Notes under the pieces: model-generated
Database searches by the model: none
What the model saw: only the letters and a program-made list of their open reading frames with translations
Told to the model about the DNA's origin: nothing
Translations under genes and position numbers: made by a program
Assembly (NCBI GenBank): GCA_027625915.1
Contig: JANTQA010000012.1
Coordinates: 12,920,501-12,984,500, forward strand
Direction: 5' to 3'
From: Anaeramoeba flamelloides
Lineage: Eukaryota > Metamonada > Anaeramoebidae
DNA length: 64,000 nucleotides
Part shown: positions 1 through 12,141 of the stretch, piece by piece
Layout: the number at the start of each line of letters is the position of its first letter
Numbering within the stretch: the stretch's first letter is position 1

Positions 1-3000
1 AAAAACTAAATCAGAATCATGCAAGGCAACAACGGATGGCTTTTTTGAATGGTTTGAAACTAAAATAGTTTCCTCCCCCATTGGAGTCGGACTTTGATCA
101 TTAAAAGTACGAAAGACTTGCCCCCTAATACTACAACACCAAGAGCCATTCTCGTTAATATTCCATTCATTTTCCCAAACAACAAGAAAGTAATATTTGC
201 TCCCCTTTGTGATCATTCCACTAACATCCGGCCTTGTTTGATCACCTAGAGTGAATGTATTTACAGGAAATTCTGAGCCAATTCTTGTTAATTCATCGTT
301 TTCATCACCTATTACTTCGAAGAGTGATCCAAAAACTCCACCATTGTCTCCATCCTGATTGATGGAATTCCATACCCCCACCACAACCTTATCCTCTAAT
401 TTTCGAAAAGACGGCGTAATTTGATCACCTGGAAAATGGCTATTTGCAGCAAGCAAATCACCCTTTTTATTAGCACTACACCCGTCACAATTTACTATTT
501 ATTACATTGTTATTATATAAAAATTTCAAATAAAGAGATCATTATTAATCATTATAAAACATGGAATATTACACATACTAAAAAAACAATAAATATTTAA
601 TAAATGAAGAAAATAGTTAAATTATAAATTTATAGAAAATAAAACTTTATTGTGAAAAGATATTGCCGGCAGTTTCAAATTTGAAGAATTAAATTTATAT
701 TAAATAAGATTAAATATTAATGAAAAATATCATAGGGTGTTTCACTGGGGTTTCAGTGGATATGTATAGTTTTTTTTTTTAAAAAAAGAAAGATAATTGA
801 GAAAAAAAAAAAAAAAATTCCCTTTTTAGGGGAACTACTACAGTCATTGGTTTCAACGATTATAAAATATATTATTATAATAGGATGGGTATTTTTTTTT
901 TTATTATTATTGATTTTTAGTACCGCTAAAAGATCGTTTTAAAAATCATCAAAATGAAAATAAAGAAAAAATAAAATATATATATATATATATATATTTC
1001 CAATTCATTTTCCACAAATACACTACTGTTAAATTCAAATTAAAACTTTATCTAAAAGTACAAAAGATAGATACTAATAGGAAAAAATAAAGATAAAAAA
1101 TTAAAGTTCAACAAAACTAAAACCTTAATTATCGTTTCATCCATTAGTAATAACGTTTATTTACAATATAATCAACATTCCAGAACTTCAAATTCTTGTG
1201 GGAAATTCCGTTTATTGTCATTAGTAATACCACCTTTTTTTAAAAGTCTCCAGTCTAGAAAAAAAGGTTTTTTTCTCGTGGAAAAAATTTTTAAATTGAT
1301 TCGAAAATGAAGTTTGGTTTAATTCAACTTTGAGATATTTGCTTAAATGAATAATAAATAATGGTTTTAAAAATACTCTATTTATTGAAAAAAACTTAAA
1401 TACAGTGATCAAAATAATGCTAATTATTGAGAGTGTCCGTCAAGTGCCGTAGAGTGCCTAGGTTTTCTTGAGGTTTTCTGTTTTATTTCTAAAAAAAACC
1501 TAATGAAAATCTATCGATTTTACAAATAAACAGAAAACTCAAGAAAAGCTAACAGCGGTTTTTTTACTTTTTAAAATAAACCTAAAATTTATTTAAATTT
1601 TCTGTTCATTTCTAAAATTAAAAAAAACCTAACGGAAAAAAAAAAAAAAAAAATTTTTTTCAATTTATATCAATAAATAATTCTTTAATAACCCAAATAA
1701 TTGATTCCCTATTTGAAAGATATTCATCAGGTTTAAAATTCTATTGAAAGATAATTAATTGACCTTTTAGCAATGAAGAAAAAAATTTTCAAATTTTTTG
1801 CTATTAAATTTTACAAAAATATTAATAGAACCCGGAAAACTGTATTTTTCAACTTTGATTTTAAAATACCTTGAAAAAGTAATTTTTGATAAAAGATCTC
1901 TTATTAATTACTAAGGCTTATTTTAAATATGATTTTTATAAAGCCAAGCATAAAAGATTTTAATATATGCCCTCAAAATAGGTAAAAGAATTTTGTTGAT
2001 TATTTTAAAGATAATTTTGAAAAATTATTTGTTGCACTTTTTTTTAAAAATGGGTACAATTCCAATTTTGGGTATATATATTCATCAATGAAAAATAAAA
2101 AGAATACTATTTGGAAATTTTCAACTTTTACTACACTTTTTCTATTTAAAAAGGCAACTCATTTTTTTTTTTTTTTTGTAGCGTGCCATTTCTCGTTTGT
2201 AATCATTGTTACTAATTTAGAAAGTATTTTATTTTTAATTTTCGAAACAATTTTTAATTGCAATAATTGGTTTCTCATGTATATAGTTAAAATACTATTT
2301 ATTTTTTATTGAAATTTATGTCGATACAATTATACTTTAGTGTCGAGTAACTACATTTAAATTTTCTTTTTGAAATCGGACACATTTAGAGATTTTTTTT
2401 TGTTATGGGGGCTGTAATTCCAATTATAATTAAACCAGCAGATATTGTGTTGATAGATTTCTAAAAATCAGCAATCAAAAACTGAATATATTTTAGAAAA
2501 CCTTCGTAAAAGTATAGCGATATACAATTTCAAATTTGAAAATCATGAATCTAGAATTTTGTAAACATTTGTGTTAGTTTTGAAGCGAACTTTTTGGCAT
2601 TTTTTGTAATCTACTGTTTTTTTTTTATTTTATTTTTTTATTTTAAAGGAGTCAACTTTAAGAAACAAATTGAACGAAGGAATTCATCTCTTGATCAAAT
2701 AGATTTGGTTATAAAACTGTTACAAATGCATTTAAATTGAATTAAATTGTTAACCAAAAGAAAATTATTTACTCAAAATTGAAGAAAATTTAATCATTTA
2801 TAAATATTAAACAAGAAAGATTGTTTTTTTTTCTTAATTGGATTTATTTCGTTATAAATCATTTGATTTTTTTTTGTTACTTGAATTTTTGTAATTATCA
2901 TAATTTTGTTTTTATTTCCTACAACTTAAAAAGAAAACTTTTCCTATTACCATTTTTTTTTTTTTTTTGAGAATCAGTTAATCCTTGAGTATAGGGCAGA

Positions 3001-3325
3001 TTCATGACCGTTTCTGTACCCTTAAATAATATATATATATTGGATTTTATTTTTTAATTAAGAGCTGAAAATTGTTTTTTTTTGTAGAATATCAGGACAA
3101 TAGTTTCTGAAAAAACAAATTCTTTTTATGAGAAAAAAATGGTATTTTTTTTTCTTCAAAATTAATTTATTCTATACACAGAGCATAAAGAATTGAAATC
3201 GACAGTATAAAACCACTTTACAAAATTCAAATTTCAAGAAATTATTTTCTGAACCACATGAGAAGAATTTCTTGAACTTTGATTACAAGTATTTGAGTTA
3301 TGGTGGATACACACACACACACACA

Positions 3326-3409
<84 letters not shown>

Positions 3410-5584
3410 TATATATATCTTAAATATAACAATTTAGCGAATTGAGTTGCAGCTAAATGAAATTTGAAGTTTTACCAGCTTTAAAAAGTAGAGATGAATT
3501 TCTGAGAAAATCTAAATAATTTCGAAACGCAAAGAGTTTGAAATTAATGAATTTTTTTATCCATTTTTATAAAAAATAGAAAATTTTAGTGTCTGTCAAA
3601 TCTAAAACCCAAAAATTCAAGTTTAGGATCAATTGAAATATAAGTAAAAATTCAAAATATATTCCCATTTTAGTTATAAATCTATAAATTATCAAGTAAG
3701 AATTATCCATGCTAATTGGTAATTATTTAAATATTCCAAATCCTGAAAATTTTAACTGTTTTAGTTAAATGCAGAAATCAAAAAATCCACAAATCTTAAA
3801 AATTAATCCTGAAACTGACTGAAAATTCTATTCTTATTTGGAACTGAAATTTTAAAATCAGAATCATTTTCATCAATTTAAAATATTTATGTATATTTTT
3901 CTTAGAAACTACAATCCAAAATTTGATATCAACTTTTGAAATAAGAATCATTTTTATCAATTTAAAATAGTTGAATGCCCTTTAATTTAAAAAGGTGTTT
4001 GATTGTTATGAATTTACATTAAATTAACAAAGTTTATTTTGTTAATAAAATTTTCTCTTGAAGATTCCCAATTGTAATTGCAAAATTTTGAAAAAATTAT
4101 TCAAATCAAAGATCGAAACAAAATATTGATCTTATAAAACTAAAAACACAGTAATTATTATAACAGATATTTTCAAATCAATTTATAATCTATTGTAGGA
4201 ATAATTAACAATCAATTTAGATTTTAATTTTAATTCAGTTTCTGGATTAATTGCTAAGATTTGTGGATTATTTTGATTTCTGTATTTCACCAAAAAGTTA
4301 AAATTGATATATTTTGAATACCATTTGTTGAAAAATAAAAGAATAAAATGTTCGTTCACCTTTCCAAAAAAAAACTTATCATAGCTGATAAAATTTTAAC
4401 AGTTTTATCAAATCTTTGTGAATTTTTTTTATGTCTTTTAGAATTGGAGATCTTTGTGGGTTTCCTATAATTCTTGAGCTTTGAGATTTTTTTTTTCTAA
4501 AAGCCGAAAGAAAAATTTGTTCAATAGGTTTTTCGAGAAACTGTAATTTAATAAAATCCTAATTAAAACAGTTTGTAACAACTTGGTGATTTATATATTT
4601 CTCAGTTAAAGAAAAAATTTTTCTATTTTTACTCATATTTTTGCTTGATCAAAAAAATTGGTTTTTTTGGTTTTAGATTTGACAGTGATCATTTTTGTGA
4701 TTTAAATTTGTTAAAAAAGATGTTCGTTTGAAAATTATTAAAATCACATTGCCCTTCGAAAAATATCGAAAATAAAAAAAATTTTTTAAAGAGAAACAAA
4801 AAGAAAAAAGAAGGAGATTTTTTGTTTTGGAATGATTTGTTTTTATGTTGGAAACTGTTTTCTTTTGATCAAATTCTCCAGAAAAGTTTGAGTAACATGA
4901 TTTTAAGATCAGTTCAGATTTAATCTTATAATCATCTGGGTTCTTCATTTTGTCAAAAAAGATCAATAATGGTAGTGGACATTTAAATAGGAGATAATTT
5001 TTCTTGATTACTCTTTTGTAAATTCTTGTGAAACAATTGCTTTCTTGAGGGATTCTAAGTTGACCAAAAATATCTTACACAGAAATAAAAAAAAAAAATA
5101 ACAAACAAATAAATAGAGATCACTAATTCAAATTTATTTCTTTGAAGAAAACTATTTGTCAGAGAAATAAAAAGAAAAATAGGAAAAAGAAGATGGAGTT
5201 AAAATTTTTTCCCATTTATAATTCAAATACCTTTTTATACTTTTGAACAAGAACTAGCTTTGTACAAAACAATAAGACTTTTTTTAACTGTTCTAAACGA
5301 TTAGATTTTATTCTGAACAAAGATCAATTCATTTGTAAAAATAACGAAGGGAATAAAATGCGAAATGTTCTAATAAGTTCAATAAAAAAGAAAAGATATT
5401 TTTCACCAATGGGCAATTTCAAAGAATATAGTGATCAAAAGGTATGTAAAACTCTCGTTATGGTTTCCTTTTTTCGATTCTTACTTTTATTAAAATGGAG
5501 AAAAACTTGGAAAAAAAATATAAAGTACTTACCGTAAGAGATCAAAAGAACAAGAACAACGAACAATGAGATTTGTATTTTCAT
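1..5584 (-). CDS. Secreted protein with DG-rich beta repeats, 5' part (runs off left edge)
   Basis: Exon 1 is 5584-5533 (52 nt). It starts with ATG and encodes a signal peptide, MKIQISLFVVLVLLISY, ending after one base of a codon at a G|GTAAGT donor. Exon 2 starts at 494 after an AAATAG acceptor, supplies the missing two bases, and stays open to the window edge. The junction reads ISY-V-NCDGCSANKK, a plausible signal-peptidase region. Exon 2 shows two related units, one around VWNSINQDGDNGGVFGSLF and one around VWENEW..NENGSW..SIRGQVF, each a Trp followed by a DG/NG turn and a G(S/Q)xF strand. This resembles extracellular repeat proteins of the W-S-x-D-G-x-G-x-x-G-Q-x-F type. The family is not identified with certainty. 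The 5.0 kb intron is inferred from matching phase and motifs; an unseen small exon inside it is possible. Signal peptide: sure. Joining: fairly sure. Function: unknown, probably cell-surface or secreted. Confidence 0.7.
1440..1925. repeat. Dispersed repeat R4, copy 1, with AGGTTTT hairpin
   Basis: This block begins with a hairpin whose left arm starts CTAGGTTTTCTTGAGGTTTT (about 1458) and whose right arm ends near 1556 in AAGAAAAGCTAACAGCGG. The rest, including ATTGATTccctATTTGAAAG and GATCTCTTATTAAT, aligns in the same order with 25130-25680. The two are diverged copies in direct orientation. No coding capacity is visible. Confidence 0.6.
3309..3405. repeat. CA/TG dinucleotide microsatellite
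   Basis: About 97 bp of almost uninterrupted CA repeat, with one TA interruption near 3331, followed directly by a short TATATA run. It is the longest simple repeat of this kind in the window and lies in the intron of the secreted-protein gene. Confidence 0.95.
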
Positions 5585-8106
5585 TTTCGAAAATCTATTA
5601 ATCTAAGTAATACAAATAAAAGAATAAAAAATGAAAGAAGAAAAAAAGTCAAAACCTTTCGACAAAAAACCTCTTGACTAATTTACATTTTTTCACTTTC
5701 CCCTTGCCTTTCCAATTTAAACATCTTGAAAAGTATTGGAAAGTGTTTAAAATGTTTGTAAATTGGATATGAGTGTTTGTAAGTTTGAAAAGATTAATAG
5801 TTTCTCAAATCTCTGAGATTTTTTGGATTACTCAAGGTTTTTGAGTTTACCTGAAATAATCAAGAACTCTCACAGATTTAATAGGGTGGAAAAGAAATTA
5901 TCTTAAAAGTGTGGTTTTTTATTCACAGAGAAAACAAAACCTTCTTGTGAGAGAATTAGACTTTTTGAAATTTAAAGTAGAAACACAAGAAAAACTCTTG
6001 AATACCAGTTGTATTACCTGATAAAAAATTGCTTTTTTCTGTAAAACAAATTCTATAATTGAGAAATTCAAATTAAGAAGAATAAATAGAAATAATTTTT
6101 TCAAAGATCATGTCTCACCCTTTTAACAATGAAACAAACCTAAATTTCACAACGAATTTCGTAGGAAGCTTATAAATACATTCATATTTTTGCCCACAAT
6201 CACAATCCATCAAGTTGAAATAATTCTCAATAATGTACTGGATATTTCACCCAATGAGATTTTTTGTCATTTTGTTTTGAAAGGAGAACTGCACTGTCTG
6301 TCAGGTTACTTTAAGATCAATATAAAAAATTTTTCTAGAAAGAGTTGTTTACTCTTTTTTATACTTAAGTGTACTCAATCCTGATAACTTTTACATTTCA
6401 ATTTTATCAGGTTTTTTCATTTTCTTGAAGAGACAGGTTTTAGGATTAAAGAATCAACCAGAAACAATAATCTTATTTTGATAATAATTCTTTTAGGGAA
6501 GAATTTGATGATCTTGAATTTGTTTTCTTGCTTTTTGGATTTGTTTAAAAAGAAATTTTGCCTGAAAAAAAATTCACATTTTTAAAAAAATTGTTGGAAA
6601 AATGATTTATATAATAGAACTGTTGCAAATTTCTCATTTACTCATTGAAATTTTATTTTTATGTTCTTTTGGAAGAAAAAATAGGCCTAAAAAATGACTA
6701 ACTATTAGTCAACATTTGAATCAAAATAGAATTAAAAACATCAAGTTGAACCTTCACTTAAAAAGGTTCAATTTTCACAAAATTTGAAGATTTAAATGTC
6801 AACATTTACTAAAAAATAACTATTTTAGATTTTTAAGTCTCTGATTTACATATTTAATTGATATCACGGTTAAGAAATTATGAATAGGTATTAAACTTGT
6901 TTAAGTAAGCTATAGTTTAAAAATAGGGGCAAATTTTTCATCAGAAAAAAATTAAGTAATTGTTTTTTTTTTTGAATAATAATGTATTTAACTAAAGTGT
7001 TTAGAGATAATAACCAAGATATAATAATAGATAAAAATATAGTGTAATCATTTTATTTTTTGTAACACAAATGAAAAAAGAAAAAAATAATAATAATATA
7101 AAAGTAAATCCATAATTTTGAAATTTGCCTTACATTTATTTTCAGATATCAAGACCGAAGAGCAAAAGATAAGCAAAAAATATTTGAAATTTTTTTTTTT
7201 TACATTTAAAATCTAATTTGATGATTTTTTTTCTGGATTTAAATTTTTAAAAATAATCAATTTTTTTTTCCAAAATGGTGAAGAACTTTTTATATTTTAC
7301 TCATTTGGCGGTATTGAGATATAATACCTTACACTAGAAAAAGAATTTTAAAGAATATCAATTAAAGAAAATATAAAATATTACAAATTTAAGGTTTTTT
7401 TTTGTGTTTTTGAGGATATCCTTTTGTTGATCCCTAAAAATTGAAATAAATTCTTGAACATAACAAGTCCAATTTAAAAAATCTTTTTTTTGCTTTAATA
7501 TTGATACTGGTTATACCCAAAAAAAAAAAACTACAAAATATATCTATACACTTAAAGATATCAACACAATGTTTCAAAAAAATTTGGATAGAAGGTAGGT
7601 ATGGTTATTGAAGATTTTCAATGTAAATTTCAAATTTTGTTGGTATGTCAATTATTAGAATCTATAGATACAATTTTCTATAAAAGAAAAACCAAAATTT
7701 TGAAATTTGAACAAAAGATCATAACCCGATACCCTTTTAAGAATTTAAATATAATATTATACATATAATTAATTTATTCATAAAATTTAAAATATAATGA
7801 TCCGTTAATAGAAAAGACTGCTAATTTACCAAAAAAAAAAAAAAAATTACAAATTATTACCTTCTTTTTGAACATACGTTGGGATGTTTGAGTAAATTTA
7901 TCCCCACCCCACCCTCTAAAAAATGAAAAAGAAAATCAGAATTTTATTTGTTTTTTTTGTTTCTTTCAACCTTTATTGTGATGAGAGTAACTATTATTAA
8001 CACCTAAAATATTTAACAAAATTTTCATTCAACTTCCCAAAAAGATTATTTTTAATACTTTTTTCATGATTTTAAAGTTTTAAAGAAATAAAATTTAATA
8101 AAAATA

Positions 8107-8305
8107 CAGTTAGTTCCACTTTTAAGTTACAAACTTTCAACGAAATTTAAAGCACAATAAAAATCTCAAATTAAAGCACAAAATTTTGGATTCAAGTAAA
8201 ATAGAAAGTAAAAAAAAAAAGAATCGAAATTTAGGGATTTCATTTGAGATTTTTTTCTGCCTTAAATTTCGTTGAAAGTTTGAGCCTGAAAAGTGAAACT
8301 TACTG
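8107..8305. mobile_element. Tc1/mariner-type MITE, family M1, copy 1
   Basis: A 199 bp palindromic element. The left end reads CAGTTAGTTCCACTTTTAAG and the right end is its approximate inverse, ending GTGAAACTTACTG. It is flanked by TA on both sides (8105-8106 and 8306-8307), as expected for Tc1/mariner-type insertion. Subterminal blocks AACGAAATTTAA and TTAAATTTCGTT are also inverted. There is no coding capacity. Three more copies lie at 9006, 30735 and 61663. Confidence 0.85.
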
Positions 8306-8379
8306 TATGATACCCACTTTAGTATACAACTTTTATCAATTCATTACAATTCGTACATTTTTTTTATAAACTCCATTTC

Positions 8380-8937
8380 ATACAAAGGGGACCAGCCAAA
8401 AATGAAAAAGTCACTTTAATTTAAGAATCAACCAAACTTACATTGTTTAGAAATACGAGAAATAATAAACTTCATATAAAAGTCGATAATCATAAAAGAA
8501 AAGCCTGAACCAACCATAAATTTCATAAAATAAAATTTGTTAAAAAATTTTTTGGGCCCCATTCATTGGAACGTCTCGTGCAAAATTCTCAATATCTTTA
8601 GGAAATTAAAATTGTTGACAATAAGATTTTTTACTTGTAAATTAATGAATTTTAAAAGAAAGTACAAAGCCTAACCTTTCTTAATGTTAAAAAGGGTTTT
8701 CAAACATTTTTTTTTTCGAATTGAATTTTTAAAAAAAAATAAAAAAGAAAAGAAGAAGAAAAAAAAAAAGCAAAAAGCAAAAAACAAAAAAAAAAAAATT
8801 TACAAAATGAGAAAAAATTATTTTGATCTAAAAATTCAAAATTTAATTTGAATAGAATAATGAATTAAACTCATAGGATGTGTTCTATTTCTTTAATAAA
8901 ACTGTACACCTTTGACTGAAAAAGAGTTTATATATTT
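8380..8937 (+). repeat. Dispersed repeat R2, copy 1
   Basis: About 560 bp that aligns in the same orientation with 32637-33213. Shared landmarks, in order, are ACAAAGGGG, CATTGGAACGTCTCGTGCAA (CATTGTAACGTCTCATGCAA in the other copy), TTGTTGACAATAAGATTTTT, CTTTCTTAATGTTAA and a terminal GAAAAAGAGTTTATAT. Probably an old non-autonomous transposon; no termini with target duplication were fixed. Confidence 0.65.
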
Positions 8938-9005
8938 TCTTTTAGTAAGTTGAAAGTATTTTCCCCCCTTTTAACTCATAATCAAATTACGAGTTTTTTT
9001 CCAAT

Positions 9006-9198
9006 CAGTTTCATGTTTAAGGTACAAACTTTCAACGAAATTTAAGGCACAAAAAAATCTCAAATTAAGGTACAAAATTTGGATTTTTTTTTTTTTACTA
9101 ATTATTTTACAAGAATCCAAAATTTTGTTCCTTAATTTGAGATTTTTATTTTTTTTTAAATTTCGTTGAATTTTGTGCCTTAGAAGTGGAACTGACTG
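9006..9198. mobile_element. MITE family M1, copy 2
   Basis: About 193 bp, starting CAGTTTCATGTTTAAGG and ending GTGGAACTGACTG before TA. The inner inverted blocks AACGAAATTTAAGGCACA and AAATTTCGTTGAATTTTGTG match copy 1. The left flank lacks a clear TA, so this copy is older or its left edge has decayed. Confidence 0.8.
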
Positions 9199-9599
9199 TA
9201 AGATATAAAATGAAACCTTAATAAGATTGTATTATTATTATTTTTGTAATTTGTGTATTGGTTTATGAAATGATCGAGTTAACACCTGGCCACTAATATA
9301 GGGGGTATATAGAGTGGTTTAAATACATGGTCTAACTTGAATACCTAAAAATTCCTAAAACTCAAAAAAAAAGAAAAATATTACAAAAATCAAAAAAATT
9401 ATTAAAGAAAAAAATATATAAATTCTTCTATCTTACATAAATTATAAATACATACAAAAACCAACAACTAAGTTTTTAAAGACTGATATCATATAAGGGA
9501 AATAGACTTTGATAGTATTGTTGTCACAATAAATAAATAAACCCAAAAATCAGTTTTTTTTTCTCACCTAATTTCCAATCTATTCACCCCACACTTATA

Positions 9600-9790
9600 A
9601 ATTCAGATTTCTGATAAAAAAATAATAAATTGACAAGAAGTATCTTTTTGAACCAATATTAAAATTCATACCAAGTTAAAGATCGATCAGCTAAGAACTA
9701 AAATAACATACCACCCCCTGGCACAAGATTATCATTTTTCAATTTTCAGGTATTGTAAACCTTAAGGACTAAGTTCCAACCCTGAATTGG
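9600..9790 (+). repeat. Dispersed repeat R6, copy 1
   Basis: This block contains CATACCAAGTTAAAGATCGA followed by TCAGCTAAGAACTAAAATAA and ends with CAGGTATTGTAAACCTTAA. The same order is found at about 48165-48345, and the core motif also occurs in both arms of the inverted repeat at 47585-48020. No coding potential. Confidence 0.6.
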
Positions 9791-10789
9791 GCTGAGTAAT
9801 TGTGTTATTTCACTTTCACTTCTCATAAAAAAAATTTCACACGGAAGGAATTGGACAAAAAAAAAACATTTTTTGTCATCTTTACCTTTTCATATAGACT
9901 TTTTTTCTTTCTTCAATGAAAACGAAAATTGAAAATAACAAAAAAAACTAATTGCAAAAAATGAATTTTGGGGATTTTCAAGTGTATTTCAAATTTGAGA
10001 ACATTTCAAACTTGTAAAAACAAAAGTAAAAAATATCTAGAACTGCCCAAGAAATTAGTGTGAGTTCAGAAAGTTGAAATGGAAATTCTAAAATATTAAA
10101 ATCAAAATTTAGCATGATCTAACAAGGTAAAAATTGTGAAAATTGTGAAAATTGTGAAAATTTCACATTTTTTCTAAAAGAAATTCTCGTTGAACAAATA
10201 TTATTTGGATTACATAACCCTTTCAAGGGTGATTTTAAACATTATTTCACTGTTTTCACCTCAAAAATGTCGTCCTTAACCAATCAACCTCAAAAAAAGG
10301 CAAAAAATTTTTTGGTTTTAAGTACATTATTTAAATCAAAAACGCCCCATTGTAAAAAAAATAAGTCCATAGTACAGAGCCGAAATAAACAAATTTACAA
10401 CGTTTCTTTAAAATCAGAGTATTCTTTATTTAAAACAAAGCAAAAAAATTAAGAAAAGTGGATTGAAATAAAAAGGTCTAAACATTTTTTGTGTATTTAC
10501 CAGTATCTGTGTTGAAAAAATGATGTATTCGTAAACTCAAAAACCACACAAAAGGGAATTTAAAATGTTTTTTTATTGTTAATTCTTCAGTTTTTCTTTT
10601 TCTTTGGATAACCCAAAAGCTTTTCTAAAAAAAAAAAATATCAAAAAAGAGAAATAAGAGGAAATATTCGAAGGAATAAATTTAAAAGTAAGGTAAGCGA
10701 ACTTCAAATTAATATTAAATGAAATTTGTAAATCTAAAAAAAAGGTTATCCTTTTTTCTTTTTTTTGTCTTCCATTATCCGATTCGTTT

Positions 10790-10825
<36 letters not shown>

Positions 10826-10855
10826 TATTTTTTTTTCCTATCACTTGCTGGTTTC

Positions 10856-11374
10856 TTATTTTCTTCTTCCTTTTTTCTTTTTCTTTTTTTTTGATTCTTT
10901 TTTTGTTTGTTTTGAGAAATCGTCTTGTTCTTTGATCCTGTTCATGATCATTTGTGGATCTGTTTCCAGAATTAAACCACCTGATATAACTTGGTCGAGT
11001 ATTTGGTGAACCTTATCTAGGTGGAAAATTAAATCAAGCTCGCACACATTTTCAAAATGAAGGTCAAGTGACTCGACAAAGATTTGAATTAAATCGATCA
11101 TCCCTAATTCCGACTCCGTTCCGTCTACAACAAAAATGAAATAAAGAGTTGCAAAGTGTCGATAAACAAATTTAATGTCGCTTCCCCATTTCTTTAACTC
11201 TTCGTTTTCAAGATGATTGCCATCAAAAAAATTACACATCTTATCAGATCGTTGCGAGACCACATCATAAATTGCTCCGACAAGAGGTAGTCTTTTTTCT
11301 TCATCAATGGGAACATAAAATTTGACCAAACGTGGTTTTCCACGATTGTTGACAATTAAAACACTGAATATCAT
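10856..11374 (-). CDS. AP3S: AP-3 adaptor complex sigma subunit
   Basis: 172 residues, single exon, ATG at 11374. It is the small (sigma) subunit of the AP-3 clathrin-adaptor-like complex, which sorts cargo from endosomes or the trans-Golgi to lysosome-related compartments on the cytosolic face. Family hallmarks are the N-terminal strand with NNRGKPRLVKFY, then YRHFATLYFIFVVDGTESEL, the helix IDLIQIFVESLDLHFENVCE and LDLIFHLDKVHQILDQVISG. The ESELGMIDLIQ and GGLILETDP stretches point to AP-3 sigma rather than AP-1 or AP-2. The usual sigma fold ends near residue 155; the last about 17 residues are a Lys/Arg tail (KKKKKKKGRRK) lacking in most relatives. No other AP-3 subunit lies in the window. 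Identification is strong. Confidence 0.95.
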   Translation of the reverse strand: MIFSVLIVNNRGKPRLVKFYVPIDEEKRLPLVGAIYDVVSQRSDKMCNFFDGNHLENEELKKWGSDIKFVYRHFATLYFIFVVDGTESELGMIDLIQIFVESLDLHFENVCELDLIFHLDKVHQILDQVISGGLILETDPQMIMNRIKEQDDFSKQTKKESKKKKKKKGRRK

Positions 11375-12141
11375 CTTTGCCTTTTGTTTGTTCTTTTTTT
11401 TTAAGAGAAACGAAAAAAAATTGAAAAAAAAAAAAAATTAAATAAAAAATGAAAACATTGTAGGTTTCAATTGCTTGAAATCTCTATTTATAATTAATTA
11501 AAATTGGTTTTATATTCGTTGATTTTCAATGAAAGAGAGATTTTTCTTATTTTGTCTTCATTTTTTTGAGAATAAACAGGAAACCTTTTATACTTCTTTT
11601 TTGGTAGATGATTTTTCTTTTTAATCTTTGGTAAATTTATTTAATTTTCTGTTCTATATTCATTTGTTTGACTTATTTCTTTTTTGTTGACACCTGATGT
11701 TATGTATAAAGTTAGCAATTAAACACTCACTGAAAAAACTTTCTCATAATTTAAACAAGAATAATCAACCGATCTTTTGGATTTTTTCAAATGACAATTT
11801 TTGGAATGAAAAATCTATTTATTAGTTTTTTTAAATATTATATAAGGGAGAGGTTACTACCACTCTTGTTTTCTTGAATTCCTAAATTTTTATTTAAGAA
11901 TTATATTTCAGACTCGACGTCAAGTCTAATATCCACCAGGTGAAATAAAGTCGATGAATCTTTTTAAATAATAATATTAGAAATATTATTATTTTTTAAT
12001 ATATTAAATATATTAATTTTTTTTAATTCAGAATTACAGATTTTGCGATTATTTTCATAGGCTGAGCAGTTCCATAGAAATAGTTTCTATAACTCCAATG
12101 ATATCGAATTTTTTTGATTTTTTTGATTATTTTACATACTA

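Larger units (their letters stand above)
495..5532 (-). other. Long intron of the secreted-protein gene
   Basis: Inferred intron with donor GTAAGT at 5532 and acceptor TAG ending at 495. It holds a hairpin/direct-repeat block at about 1440-1925 that recurs at 25.1-25.7 kb, a long CA microsatellite at 3309-3405, a short TA run near 970-990, and many poly(A)/poly(T) tracts. I see no coding exon in it on either strand. The open frames at 1221-1412, 2088-2312 and 4673-4966 have intron-like composition (Phe/Lys/Ile from homopolymers). Confidence 0.6.
5585..10855. other. Intergenic region with MITEs; no gene recognised
   Basis: This lies between the start of the secreted-protein gene and the 3' end of the AP-3 sigma gene, so it should hold the promoter of the first and the terminator of the second, but I recognise no specific element. 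It contains MITE copies at 8107-8305 and 9006-9198, dispersed repeat R2 copy 1 at 8380-8937, and a repeat at 9600-9790 that recurs at 48.2-48.3 kb. The rest is A/T-rich low-complexity sequence. A 61-codon frame at 10267-10452 is discussed under rejected items. Confidence 0.6.

Noticed and set aside
10267-10452. 61-codon plus-strand frame (MSSLTNQPQKKAKNF...)
   Set aside because: It has an ATG in a fair context, but the product is short, Lys-rich and matches nothing, and the base composition is that of the surrounding DNA. Kept as a possible small gene only.
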